From positions 1 to 64,000 of the forward strand of contig JBEIHF010000009.1 of the NCBI GenBank assembly GCA_040381535.1: 64,000 nt of DNA, read 5' to 3'. The DNA is from Micavibrio_A sp040381535. GTDB lineage: Bacteria > Pseudomonadota > Alphaproteobacteria > Micavibrionales > Micavibrionaceae. How positions within the stretch are numbered: the stretch's first letter is position 1; every line of letters begins with the position of its first letter. A program made the translations under genes and the position numbers. Under the pieces are notes generated by a model. That model saw only the letters and a list, made by a program, of their open reading frames with translations, made no database searches and was not told where the DNA came from. Below are positions 33,901-42,478 of this stretch, piece by piece.

Positions 33901-34385
33901 GTGCGGGAGCGGGCAAGGTAAAGATCATGAATGCCGTGGCCGTGCGCGGCGGAAACGGGGACGGGTTCGCCAAACCCGAGCGTGTAGGATTCCGCCAATC
34001 CCGCCATGGCGGATTTTTCGTTCTCGCATTTGTTGACGGCCAGAACGATGGGCTTTTTTTGTTTGCGCAGCCATTGCGCGTAATGCTGGTCTACGGAAGT
34101 TAGGCCCGTCTTGCCATCGATGACGAAGATCACCGCATCGGCTCTAGAAAGCGCTTCTTCGGTCTGCTTTCTCATACGGCCTTGGATGGATTCATCGAAT
34201 TTTTCTTCGAGGCCCGCCGTGTCCATCAACATCACGTCGCGGTCATAGAAAAACGCCTTTGTTTCGCGCCAGTCGCGGGTAACGCCAGGCGTATCGTCGA
34301 CAATCGCGAGCTGCTTGCCCGCAATGCAGTTGAACAATGTCGATTTTCCCACGTTCGGGCGGCCCAGAATGGCGATGGTAAACAT
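33813..34385 (-). CDS. der: Der (EngA) GTPase, first half, ends by frameshift
   Basis: Residues 1-165 are the first GTPase domain of Der: G1 ILGRPNVGKST, G2 DTPGVTRD, G3 DTAGLEE, G4 VNKCE and G5 VSAAHGHGIHDLYLA. After LYLA the frame continues into nonsense (RSRTCRKSK) and stops at 33813, while Der sequence resumes in the next frame. The two halves together would give about 470 residues, the normal Der length. The shift lies in about 33900-33925 and is equivalent to one lost base. Der is generally essential, so either a sequencing error, a programmed slip or two functional halves must explain it. Confidence 0.9.
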   Translation of the reverse strand: MFTIAILGRPNVGKSTLFNCIAGKQLAIVDDTPGVTRDWRETKAFFYDRDVMLMDTAGLEEKFDESIQGRMRKQTEEALSRADAVIFVIDGKTGLTSVDQHYAQWLRKQKKPIVLAVNKCENEKSAMAGLAESYTLGFGEPVPVSAAHGHGIHDLYLARSRTCRKSKCLSKMISKNNMSTSNASTISKAI

Positions 34386-34428
34386 GGGGGGGTTGTAGCG
34401 GTCTGGCTCCGAATTTGCCAGTTATTTC

Positions 34429-35760
34429 TTAACGGTAGGCGTTCAGGGTGCCGTCTTCGCCAAGTATATACAGCGTGTTGCCCGCGATTAACGGGGCTAT
34501 ACGCATGTCCTCGCCATTGTCCCATTCGCGCACCAGACCGCCTTTTTCGGGGTCGATTTCTGCGATACGGCCATCGGAACTGAAGGCCATCAAACGGCCG
34601 CCGCCCATGATCGGGCCCGTCCAGAGGATGGGTCCGGTTTTTTCTTCCTTGTTCTTGTAACGGGCGAGTTGCGAAACCCAAAGAACGGTGCCGGCTTCCT
34701 TGTCGATACCGATGATCTGGCCTTCGGTCGAAATCACGAAAATACGGTTGCCCGCAACCCACGGCGTTTTCGCGCTGCTGATTTCTTTTTGCCAGACGCG
34801 GGCGCCGGTGTTCAGATCAATAGCGGCAAATTTACCACCGAAGGAAATTGCATATACAACATTGCCGTCGATGACGGGAAGGCCGCGTATGTCGGAAAGA
34901 TTGCCAAGGCCGCCGAGTTTAAGCGTGTTAGCAAGATTGTCGGTCCATGCGACGGAGCCGTTGACGGCGCGTAATGCATAAATTTCACCAGAAGAGAAAG
35001 CGGGGACGACCATATCGGCTGTAGCGGCTGGGCTAGCCGCGCCGATCAAACCCGTGCCTTGCGAAAGGCCCGCATATTCCCAGAGCACCGCGCCGTTGGA
35101 AACATCCATCGCGAGAACGGAGTTGGCCAGAGTGGTTACGAACACGCGTGTGCCGATTACGGTTGGTGCTGCGCGCGAAGGGCTTGGAATTTTTACGCGC
35201 CATTTGATTTCGCCTTTGGATGCGTCGACGGAAACGAGTTCGTCATAACCGGCCGTGGCATAAATAAAACCATCGGCTACGGCGATACCGCCGCTGATGA
35301 CTTCGTCTTCTTCATCGGGGTCGGAAACGCTTACAGACCAACGTTTGGAACCGTCATCCGTGTTGAACGCTGTGAGCACCGCATCGGTGTCGAGCGTGAA
35401 AATACTTTTGCCCGCGACAACGGGTTGCGCGGTGAGCGGAAGATTCTTGGTGGATCCTGCGCCGATATCGGCGGACCATGCCTTTGCTATTTGTTTGCCC
35501 AGTGCAAGATTTTGCATCGCGTGCGAAGGATATCCGCCTGCCTGCGGCCATGTGTCGTTTTGCCATGCTTCTTCCGATTTGAAAGAGGCAATGGATGTTT
35601 GATCATCCGCAGGGCGCAGATCCTTGTCGAAATCGAGCACGGAGATGCGCGTGCCTTCGAGCGGTGGACGTTCTTTGTCGTCACCTAACCATTGGCCATC
35701 GCCACAAGCGGCAAGAGCGGCACTCAACAACAAAGCAGAGATTAAGAGCGGGCGATTCAT
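34429..35760 (-). CDS. bamB: BamB-like outer-membrane assembly lipoprotein
   Basis: A 443-residue lipoprotein: signal with lipobox LAAC (Cys19), then a PQQ-type eight-bladed propeller with recurring blade motifs (FTLDTDAVLTAFNTDDGSKRW, VSVDASKGEIKWRVKI, LAMDVSNGAVLWEYAG, AIDLNTGARVWQKEI). BamB is a scaffold of the BAM complex that inserts beta-barrels. It lies between a YfgM-like gene and der, an order also seen in E. coli (yfgM, bamB, der). The gap to the YfgM-like gene is 12 bases. Confidence 0.9.
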   Translation of the reverse strand: MNRPLLISALLLSAALAACGDGQWLGDDKERPPLEGTRISVLDFDKDLRPADDQTSIASFKSEEAWQNDTWPQAGGYPSHAMQNLALGKQIAKAWSADIGAGSTKNLPLTAQPVVAGKSIFTLDTDAVLTAFNTDDGSKRWSVSVSDPDEEDEVISGGIAVADGFIYATAGYDELVSVDASKGEIKWRVKIPSPSRAAPTVIGTRVFVTTLANSVLAMDVSNGAVLWEYAGLSQGTGLIGAASPAATADMVVPAFSSGEIYALRAVNGSVAWTDNLANTLKLGGLGNLSDIRGLPVIDGNVVYAISFGGKFAAIDLNTGARVWQKEISSAKTPWVAGNRIFVISTEGQIIGIDKEAGTVLWVSQLARYKNKEEKTGPILWTGPIMGGGRLMAFSSDGRIAEIDPEKGGLVREWDNGEDMRIAPLIAGNTLYILGEDGTLNAYR

Positions 35761-35772
35761 GATGATGTCTTA

Positions 35773-36480
35773 TTATTCTTTCGCAGATGTTGCGGGAGCT
35801 GGTTTTTCAGAAGCGGCGGGAGCCGTCTTGGACAATTCATACTCATAGACATGGGTGAGGGCTGAGGCTTTTTCCTTGAGGGAGTCGGACTGGCCTTCGC
35901 CGTCGAACCCTTCGAGAAGATCCAACGCCTTACTGTAGTCTTTTAACGCGTTCCCGTATAGTAGGGCGGCATCGAGTTTTGCTTGGTTTTGGAAGGAGGA
36001 AGCGCCGTCTTCGGCAACGGCTTCAAGGCGCTCTGCCAGTTTTTCGGGATCGGGGACTTTCTTGCCGCCCGATAGAAGGACGGAGCGGACATACAAGATG
36101 GTGGCGAGGTCGGAAAGTTCTGTGGGCGCCGCGGAATCTTCGGAAACCGTATTGTAAAGCTCTGCCGCTTTGGTGAATTTGGAATCCTTGGCGTATTGCG
36201 CGGCAGCATTCATTAGGGCGATGGCCTTGTGATTGCCATCCGTATCTCCCGCTACTTTTTCAAAGGCGTTAGCGATGTCTTTTTCTTCGGCGGCCAAAAC
36301 CAGCTTGTTGGTTTCTTTTTGATTGGTATGGGATCTCCACGCCTGCCAACCCGTATTGGCCGTAACGCCCAGCACCAGCGCCACGGCGCAGGCGATGATT
36401 GTCGGGCCGTAATCTTTCCAGATTTTGGCGACTTTTTCCTTTTGCAGGGCTTCGTCAACTTCACGGAAAATATCGGACAT
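35773..36480 (-). CDS. YfgM-like membrane-anchored TPR protein
   Basis: A 235-residue protein with a cytoplasmic N-terminus (MSDIFREVDEALQKEKVAKIWKDYG), one membrane helix (IIACAVALVLGVTANTGW) and a periplasmic helical-repeat domain (ALMNAAAQYAKDSKFTKAAELYN and later units), ending in an Ala/Pro tail. This is the YfgM/TPR_21 plan; YfgM associates with SecYEG and periplasmic chaperones. Its place upstream of bamB and der supports the assignment. Confidence 0.82.
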   Translation of the reverse strand: MSDIFREVDEALQKEKVAKIWKDYGPTIIACAVALVLGVTANTGWQAWRSHTNQKETNKLVLAAEEKDIANAFEKVAGDTDGNHKAIALMNAAAQYAKDSKFTKAAELYNTVSEDSAAPTELSDLATILYVRSVLLSGGKKVPDPEKLAERLEAVAEDGASSFQNQAKLDAALLYGNALKDYSKALDLLEGFDGEGQSDSLKEKASALTHVYEYELSKTAPAASEKPAPATSAKE

Positions 36481-36568
36481 ATCAGAGCTTTCTCATTAAA
36501 TTCGAAAGGGCATCATAGGAAAAAGCCCAAGTTTCCGCAAAGCCAAAATCCGTGATACAATATTTTTC

Positions 36569-36931
36569 ATGAGTTTTCAGGTATCCGCCGGTAAGATCGG
36601 CTACACCCGTTACGAATTTGGCCAGATTTTCCAGATATACAGCCAGAATGTTTATTCTGGTCTGTTCCGAGATTTTTCGTTCACGGAAGCGCGTGGCCAG
36701 TATTTCATATCCTTCAAAACCGATGCGGGGCAGGCGCCCCTTATCACCATAGAAAAGCGCCGTCTGGGGCCTGACAGAAACCTGTTTATCGCCACTACCT
36801 CCGGCCAAAAAGGCCCCGTGGAAATCGCCCGTTCCGAAAAAATCGATGCCTTTGTCGCAAGGTTGAAGAACGAAATCGATGCCCTGCAGGACCGGGTCAC
36901 GGGCAGAAAATCGTTAAGGGTTGTCTCTTAA
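36569..36931 (+). CDS. Conserved-looking hypothetical protein
   Basis: A 120-residue soluble protein with no recognised family. It has beta-rich stretches (FSFTEARGQYFISFKTD, APLITIEKRRLGPDRNLFIATT) and a helical C-terminus (SEKIDAFVARLKNEIDALQDRV). TACAAT at 36556-36561 could be a -10 box; the transcript would then begin almost at ATG 36569, giving a leaderless mRNA, which fits the lack of a ribosome site. It diverges from the YfgM-like gene. Confidence 0.6.
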   Translation: MSFQVSAGKIGYTRYEFGQIFQIYSQNVYSGLFRDFSFTEARGQYFISFKTDAGQAPLITIEKRRLGPDRNLFIATTSGQKGPVEIARSEKIDAFVARLKNEIDALQDRVTGRKSLRVVS

Positions 36932-37007
36932 AACCAAATTATCGTTGACATAATAATAGATTTTGCAGCACGATGCCCTTCTCAACGAAGTGTAATGGTG
37001 TGTTCCG

Positions 37008-37418
37008 ATGAATGGTATGACTTCAAATTGGTTGCGATATGCGAGTCCTTTGCGATGGGATACTGTTGCCGTCAATGACAAATATCCGATGTTGTTTACG
37101 CCGGCCGAAATGGAACAACTACGGGGTCTTAAGGATGCCCTTATCCGCCGCGATTTAATCACTAATATGAATATTTCCCTAGGCAACGGCATAACCACGA
37201 TAGGGTTTCTCGATTTCAGACAAAAGGACAATGCCTTCTTTTACGTCCAGAAAATCAAACCCGAAGGTTTGATACCCGAATATCGCGTAGGATCGGGCAA
37301 AATAGGCATGTATCTAGAAACCATCAATTTCAACGTCACCATGGCCTCACTGGAAGAAGCCTGCCGTCCGAAAATGCTTGCCAATAATACAACCCCGCTG
37401 ATTTTGATCCACCAATAG
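37008..37418 (+). CDS. Hypothetical protein
   Basis: A 136-residue protein with no family recognised, no signal peptide and no membrane helix. Central alternating strands (ISLGNGITTIGFLDFRQKDNAFFYVQKI) and a hydrophobic C-terminal end (TTPLILIHQ). It stands between the previous hypothetical gene and icd with only a modest start context, so its coding status is likely but not certain. Confidence 0.55.
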   Translation: MNGMTSNWLRYASPLRWDTVAVNDKYPMLFTPAEMEQLRGLKDALIRRDLITNMNISLGNGITTIGFLDFRQKDNAFFYVQKIKPEGLIPEYRVGSGKIGMYLETINFNVTMASLEEACRPKMLANNTTPLILIHQ

Positions 37419-37479
37419 AGTTGACTAACGTCCCCCTGCGTCCCATCTTGAACTGATCCAATTTCAAGGGGGAATGCAT

Positions 37480-38691
37480 ATGTCCAAGATCAAAGTAGAT
37501 AATCCGGTTGTTGAAATTGACGGCGATGAAATGACGCGCATCATCTGGGCGATGATCAAGGAAAAGCTTATCCATCCTTATCTTGATATCGATCTGAAAT
37601 ATTTTGATCTGGGCATCGAAAACCGCGATTCTACAGAAGACAAGGTAACGGTCGATGCGGCAGAAGCGATCAAGAAATACCGCGTCGGCGTGAAATGCGC
37701 GACGATCACACCCGATGAAGGCCGTGTTAAAGAATTCAATTTGAAAAAAATGTGGAAATCGCCCAACGGCACGATCCGCAATATTCTCGACGGCACCGTG
37801 TTCCGCGAACCTATCGTCTGTAAAAACGTGCCGCGATACGTGCCGGGCTGGACGTCTCCGATGGTTGTCGGGCGTCATGCGTTCGGCGATCAATATAAGG
37901 CAACCGATTTGAAAATTCCCGGACCCGGAAAATTGACTCTAGTCTATGAGCCTGTGAACGGTGAAAAGCAAACCTTTGAAGTGTTCGATTTTAAAGGGCC
38001 CGGCGTCGCCATGGGCATGTATAACGTGGATGAATCCATCATTGGTTTCGCGCGTGCCTGCTTTAACTACGGCCTCGCCCGCAACTACCCCGTCTATCTT
38101 TCGACCAAGAACACGATTTTGAAAGCCTATGACGGCAAGTTCATGGATATCTTCCAGAAAATCTACGACGAGGAATTCAAGGCCGAATTCGAGAAGAAGA
38201 AACTTTGGTACGAACACCGCCTTATCGACGATATGGTTGCCTTCGCCGTGAAATCTTCTGGCGGCTTCGTGTGGGCCTGCAAAAATTATGACGGAGATGT
38301 GCAATCCGACGTTGTGGCGCAAGGTTACGGCTCGCTCGGCCTGATGACCTCCGTGCTGCTCACGCCCGATGGGCAGATTGTGGAGGCAGAGGCCGCGCAT
38401 GGCACGGTCACGCGCCATTACCGCGAACACCAGAAAGGGAAGGAAACATCCACCAACCCGATCGCTTCCATTTTCGCATGGACTCAAGGGCTTAAATACC
38501 GCGGCAAGTTTGACGGCAACACTGCGCTCATAAAATTCGCTGAAAGCCTCGAAAAGGCTTGCGTGGACACGGTTGAATCTGGCTCTATGACAAAAGACTT
38601 GGCCACGCTGATCGGCAAGGACCAACCATTCTTGACAACCGGTGTTTTTATGGACAAGGTCGCCCAAAATCTAGCACAGAAACTGGCTTAG
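37480..38691 (+). CDS. icd: NADP-dependent isocitrate dehydrogenase
   Basis: TCA-cycle enzyme converting isocitrate to 2-oxoglutarate with NADP. 403 residues from ATG 37480, which has AGGGGG about 8 bases upstream (ATG 37474 is too close to it). Homodimeric eukaryote-like type II: VVEIDGDEMTRIIW, KCATITPDEGRVKEF, SPNGTIRNILDGTVFREPI, the metal region YDGDVQSDVVAQGYGSLGLM and the cofactor loop EAAHGTVTRHYREHQKG. Length fits this class. The L,D-transpeptidase gene follows after three bases. Confidence 0.96.
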   Translation: MSKIKVDNPVVEIDGDEMTRIIWAMIKEKLIHPYLDIDLKYFDLGIENRDSTEDKVTVDAAEAIKKYRVGVKCATITPDEGRVKEFNLKKMWKSPNGTIRNILDGTVFREPIVCKNVPRYVPGWTSPMVVGRHAFGDQYKATDLKIPGPGKLTLVYEPVNGEKQTFEVFDFKGPGVAMGMYNVDESIIGFARACFNYGLARNYPVYLSTKNTILKAYDGKFMDIFQKIYDEEFKAEFEKKKLWYEHRLIDDMVAFAVKSSGGFVWACKNYDGDVQSDVVAQGYGSLGLMTSVLLTPDGQIVEAEAAHGTVTRHYREHQKGKETSTNPIASIFAWTQGLKYRGKFDGNTALIKFAESLEKACVDTVESGSMTKDLATLIGKDQPFLTTGVFMDKVAQNLAQKLA

Positions 38692-38694
38692 AAT

Positions 38695-39843
38695 ATGATG
38701 AAAACCGTTCGGTTCCTTCCGCTTCTTGCAACCGCCCTGATCGCGTTCGCGCCTATCGCACATGCGGCGCCCGCTACGTTCGACAAGGACTATGTCGGCA
38801 AGATGGAAGTCTATCGTGCGAATTACGAAGACACGCTGGTCCACCTCGCGCGCAAACACGGCCTCGGCTTTGTGGAAATGCGCGCGGCAAACCCGACGCT
38901 GGACCCTTGGATCCCCGGTGAAGGCGCACGCGTTGTTCTGCCCACGCAATCATTGTTGCCCGATGCGCCGCGTTCCGGCGTTGTCATCAACCTGCCTGAA
39001 ATGAAATTGTACCTGTTCCAAAAATCCGGCGGTGCGCCTTTGGTCTATTCGATCAGCCCGGGCCGCGAGGGTTTGAACACACCGATAGGTTCCACCACCG
39101 TTATCAGCAAGAAGGAAGGCCCATCATGGACGCCGACTCCCCGCATGCTGAAGGAAGACCCGACATTGAAGCCGTTCTATCCGCCGGGACCCGATAACCC
39201 TATGGGCACACACGCCATGTATCTGGGTTGGGACCAATACCGTATCCACGGCACGAACAAACCCTATGCTATCGGACGCCGCGCATCTTCGGGCTGTATC
39301 CGGATGTATCCAGAAGCGATCAAGGATATTTTCCCGCGCGTGCCCGTCGGCACGAAAGTGACGGTCGTCGACCAACCCGTGAAAGTGGGCTGGATCGAAA
39401 ACAAAATGTATGTGGAAGTGTCGCCGACGCAGGAACAATCCATTCGCATCGAACAGACGGGCGAATTGATGTCCTATGAAATCACCGCCGCCGACATGAA
39501 ACGCATCACATCCAAAGCAGGCCCTCTTGCCGACAATATCGATTGGGAAGCGGTACGCAAAGCCGTGCGTGAACATCGCGGCTATCCTGTCGCCGTTCTG
39601 GACCGCAAAGGCGGCAAAGGCCAGCATGTGAAGGATGAAACCGAAGAGCAGCTTAAGCAGGTCGGCGCCGAAGACAAGGTTTACACCGAAAAGAAAAAGG
39701 TTCATCTCAAGGAACAAAACGCCAAGCGCGTTGCCAAAAAAAGCGAAGTCTATGGCATGGGCTCAACAAAAACAGCGATAAACGAGGTAACGTTACAAAC
39801 CGTTACGACTCCCGATCGTCCGAAAAAGAATTTCAATCAATAA
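38695..39843 (+). CDS. L,D-transpeptidase (YkuD domain) with LysM-like start
   Basis: A 382-residue exported protein. Signal peptide MKTVRFLPLLATALIAFAPIAHA; a LysM-like segment (YRANYEDTLVHLARKHGLGFVEMRAANP); YkuD catalytic domain from GVVINLPEMKLYLF, with IHGTNKPYAIGRRASSGCIRMYPEA carrying His and the nucleophilic Cys. It makes 3-3 cross-links in peptidoglycan or anchors lipoprotein, as ErfK/YbiS relatives do. The charged C-terminal 80 residues are unusual. It may be transcribed with icd; a terminator follows. Confidence 0.9.
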   Translation: MMKTVRFLPLLATALIAFAPIAHAAPATFDKDYVGKMEVYRANYEDTLVHLARKHGLGFVEMRAANPTLDPWIPGEGARVVLPTQSLLPDAPRSGVVINLPEMKLYLFQKSGGAPLVYSISPGREGLNTPIGSTTVISKKEGPSWTPTPRMLKEDPTLKPFYPPGPDNPMGTHAMYLGWDQYRIHGTNKPYAIGRRASSGCIRMYPEAIKDIFPRVPVGTKVTVVDQPVKVGWIENKMYVEVSPTQEQSIRIEQTGELMSYEITAADMKRITSKAGPLADNIDWEAVRKAVREHRGYPVAVLDRKGGKGQHVKDETEEQLKQVGAEDKVYTEKKKVHLKEQNAKRVAKKSEVYGMGSTKTAINEVTLQTVTTPDRPKKNFNQ

Positions 39844-39847
39844 AGAA

Positions 39848-39873
39848 AAAGGTCGGATGATCCGGCCTTTTTT
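39848..39873 (+). terminator. Intrinsic terminator after the L,D-transpeptidase gene
   Basis: AAAGGTCGGA pairs with TCCGGCCTTT (one G-T pair) around TGA, followed by T residues. Confidence 0.88.
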
Positions 39874-39884
39874 ATGTCTCTGGT

Positions 39885-40184
39885 TTATTGCTGTATCAGC
39901 GTGAAGGCGGCCGCAAAGAGCGGGGGCGCGTAAAGCGGGCTCAGATAAAAAACATAGCGCCAGCTTTCTTTAATGAAAATCGAAATGAAGGAGATCGCCA
40001 CGCAGCCAAGCCACACAAGGGTGGTTTTGTGGGTGAGGATGGTGCCATAGGCTTTTTCCGCCAATTCCGCGGGGATGAGGTTCATCGCTACCATCACGTG
40101 AAAGGTTACCGCATATAAAAAACTTCCCGCCAAGGCGATGGCGATAAGACCGATGAGGCGAATAATAAAAGTTTTAGCGTTCAT
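39885..40184 (-). CDS. Small three-helix membrane protein
   Basis: A 99-residue protein with three hydrophobic helices (FIIRLIGLIAIALAGSFLY, TTLVWLGCVAISFISIFI, YVFYLSPLYAPPLFAAAF). No family recognised. It stands alone between two terminators and has no obvious partner gene. Confidence 0.65.
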   Translation of the reverse strand: MNAKTFIIRLIGLIAIALAGSFLYAVTFHVMVAMNLIPAELAEKAYGTILTHKTTLVWLGCVAISFISIFIKESWRYVFYLSPLYAPPLFAAAFTLIQQ

Positions 40185-40211
40185 GTCTTTGATTATTCCT
40201 GTATTTTACCC

Positions 40212-40246
40212 AAAAGAAAAGGCTGTCTGCATATTAGCAGACAGCC
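40212..40246 (-). terminator. Intrinsic terminator of the small lipoprotein gene
   Basis: GGCTGTCTGC and GCAGACAGCC pair perfectly around a 6-base loop at 40221-40246; on the minus strand the stem is followed by TTTTCTTTT. Confidence 0.9.
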
Positions 40247-40274
40247 AAATCTTTGCCTCGAATGGCTAAGTTAA

Positions 40275-40472
40275 TTACTTAACTTGGCGGCTTTCGAAAA
40301 CAGGTTCAGCGGACTGAACGGATTCTTGTGCCGGAGCATTACCAACCGTGCGCTCTTCAGCGTAAGGGGCTTGCGTCAGCGTTTCGTCGGTGGAGGATGT
40401 GCCAGCCGTGGAGCAAGCAGCAACGCCAACAACGGAAGCCAAGAACAGTGCATTCATAAGAAGTTTCGTCAT
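40275..40472 (-). CDS. Small lipoprotein
   Basis: A 65-residue protein: signal sequence MTKLLMNALFLASVVGVAAC with lipobox VAAC (Cys20), then an unstructured Ser/Thr/Glu-rich chain (STDETLTQAPYAEERTVGN). Entericidin-sized, but no specific family can be claimed. AAGGA precedes its start and a strong terminator follows, indicating a single-gene, possibly abundant transcript. Confidence 0.72.
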   Translation of the reverse strand: MTKLLMNALFLASVVGVAACSTAGTSSTDETLTQAPYAEERTVGNAPAQESVQSAEPVFESRQVK

Positions 40473-40651
40473 TTTATATTTCCTTCATTTTCTAGAAAAT
40501 TCGAAATCCCACCTTGGAAAGACGCGCTCCCCGCAACTGGTAAATCTAAGCCGTTATACAATATGATTTCCGCCTTGTAAGCCCCCTTTTTAAAATTTTT
40601 TAGGGTTTTCAAGTGCTTTGGGCATTTTTGCCACGTCGGTGGAGCTTAGAA

Positions 40652-41920
40652 CTAGTCCTGCCCGTTTTTCTGAATTTTGGTGAAATAGGTGTCGATGCCC
40701 GAAACTATTGTGCCCACGAGTTTCTTGCGGTATTCGGGGGAAGAGAGCTGGTTGGCCTCTTTCTTATTAGACATAAATCCCATCTCGATTAGAACCGACG
40801 GTACGTCGGGCGCCTTGAGCACGGCAAAACCCGCATAGCGGTGTGGCTTATCCAAAAGCTTGATGCCTTTGTTGTTCGCCTGTTTGACGACCGTGTTGGC
40901 GAAGAATTTGGACTGGTTCATCGTGTCGCGCATCGCAAGGTCGATAAGGATGTTGGCGACCTGTTTGTCCTCGTGACTCAAATCCACGCCCGCGATCAGG
41001 TCCGCTTGGTTTTCGCGTGCGGCGAGTTTTTCGGTCTGGGCATCGGACGCGGTGTTGGACAATGTATAGATGGATGCGCCGCTCACACCCGGTTTGTCGA
41101 TGGAATCCGCGTGCAACGATATGAACAGGTCCGCCTCGTTCTTGCGGCCGATTTTCACGCGGTCTTGCAACTTGATAAACGTGTCGCTGCTGCGGGTGAG
41201 GTGGACGCGATAGCGCCCCGTTGCCTCTAATTGTCGTTTCAATTCCTGAGCGGCGGCCAAGGTGACGGTCTTTTCCTTGGCACCGTTCGGCGAGACTGCG
41301 CCGGGGTCACCGCCGCCATGGCCCGCATCTATGACGATGATCGGTTTAGGACCTATCGATGGCGTTGGGGGAGGCGGCGTTGCGGTTGCCGTTTGGGGAA
41401 CGGGTTTGGAAGGCGGGGTCAAGACATAGGCGGGGGGGGATTGCGGTGTTTGCCTGCCGCCTTGCGCCGTAAGTTTGCCGAACATGCGGTCTTTGGCAGG
41501 GTCGTACCCCCCATTTGCCCTCACGATGTCAATTACGACACGATCCGAAATATTGGTGCCAGCCGGCAGAAAGAAAGCACTTTTTAAATCCACGTCGTCC
41601 TTAAGATCGATGACAATCCTTGAAATACCGGGCTGGAGGATGCCGTTACGGATGGCACCTACCAAGTTTCCGTTATTCGTAGACGGCATACTCGTCCGCC
41701 AGTCAAAGGCCGGAAGGTCTATTACGAGACGCTCTGGGTTATGGAGCAAGAAGGCGCGAAAATCTGCCTTGCGAGACAGCTCTATGACGATACGTGTCTT
41801 CTCGGGATGCGTTCCGATACGCATCGAATTTACGCTGAGATCGGCGGCATGGCTCGCGTTTTGAAACAAAACGGCGGAAAATAGAAAAACAGCGAGGAAG
41901 AAGGCAAAAAAACGCGTCAC
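40652..41920 (-). CDS. amiC: N-acetylmuramoyl-L-alanine amidase (AmiC-like)
   Basis: A 422-residue periplasmic enzyme that cuts the amide between MurNAc and the stem peptide during division. Signal peptide to ASHA; AMIN domain (about 28-140: SMRIGTHPEKTRIVIELS); a proline-rich linker (PQSPPAYVLTPPSKPVPQ); amidase_3 domain with zinc ligands in VIDAGHGGGDPGA, E in GAKEKTVTLA, and the His of FISLHADS, with the catalytic Glu in VLIEMGFMSN. It diverges from rne across a 558-base gap. Confidence 0.92.
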   Translation of the reverse strand: MTRFFAFFLAVFLFSAVLFQNASHAADLSVNSMRIGTHPEKTRIVIELSRKADFRAFLLHNPERLVIDLPAFDWRTSMPSTNNGNLVGAIRNGILQPGISRIVIDLKDDVDLKSAFFLPAGTNISDRVVIDIVRANGGYDPAKDRMFGKLTAQGGRQTPQSPPAYVLTPPSKPVPQTATATPPPPTPSIGPKPIIVIDAGHGGGDPGAVSPNGAKEKTVTLAAAQELKRQLEATGRYRVHLTRSSDTFIKLQDRVKIGRKNEADLFISLHADSIDKPGVSGASIYTLSNTASDAQTEKLAARENQADLIAGVDLSHEDKQVANILIDLAMRDTMNQSKFFANTVVKQANNKGIKLLDKPHRYAGFAVLKAPDVPSVLIEMGFMSNKKEANQLSSPEYRKKLVGTIVSGIDTYFTKIQKNGQD

Positions 41921-42478
41921 AAGTTGATTCCGTAAACCTTAAGGGCTTTCAGAATACAGCGAAGCGCAGCGTTTGCAATTTATTTGGTGGCGGATTGTCT
42001 GCCTGAGTTTTGGATTTTCTGTATCTTATTTTATCTGGCAAATTATCCGGATGTTTTGACATGTCTTTTGATGCGCGGCGAAATGGATGTGTGTAGTTTT
42101 TCATGCAGGCTAGGGTCGACCCCCCATCCTTCTCGCATGACTTTTAGTTATGTAATTTAAAAGGTCATTGTATATTAACTTCTATCTGTGTAATGTCCTT
42201 CTTAAGCGACCCGTCGCGGCCAAGCAGTTGTTACTAATTATTTGATTTAAAAGGTTTCGCTGGCTGCCACGGTAATAAAAGATAGGTCCTCTCGCCTGAG
42301 CATGATGCCGGCGATTACGCATGAAGGGGCCGACCGAGATAGTTTTTGGTTGGCTAAGCCGTTACCGTATTAAGGCAGGATCAGGCCTATCTTTAATTTA
42401 ATTTTTTTGGCGCCATGCGCCTTCTTCCTCCATAGGTCGCCCGGGGGATTTCGGGCAGCTGCGCTTGGAGGATATTCC
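41921..42478 (+). promoter_or_regulatory. Long non-coding leader region of rne
   Basis: No gene is seen in these 558 bases. A long-range stem joins AAAGATAGG (42278-42286, extended by CCT) to CCTATCTTT (42386-42394), enclosing about 90 bases with smaller hairpins; a T-tract follows at 42402-42408. Two more hairpins come next, GGCGC/GCGCC (42409-42421) and GCCCG/CGGGC (42439-42456), the last just before the ribosome site. RNase E controls its own mRNA through the 5' leader in E. coli; a like role is inferred here. Confidence 0.6.

Noticed and set aside
33885..33930. Programmed -1 frameshift signal in der
   Set aside because: The shift direction fits, but no X-XXY-YYZ heptamer or clear downstream pseudoknot is visible, so deletion or error is preferred.
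36482..36808. A 108-codon minus-strand frame just upstream of the YfgM-like gene
   Set aside because: It overlaps the plus-strand hypothetical gene at 36569, which has better codon pattern and a -10 element; kept as a shadow, although its position before the YfgM-like gene is tempting.
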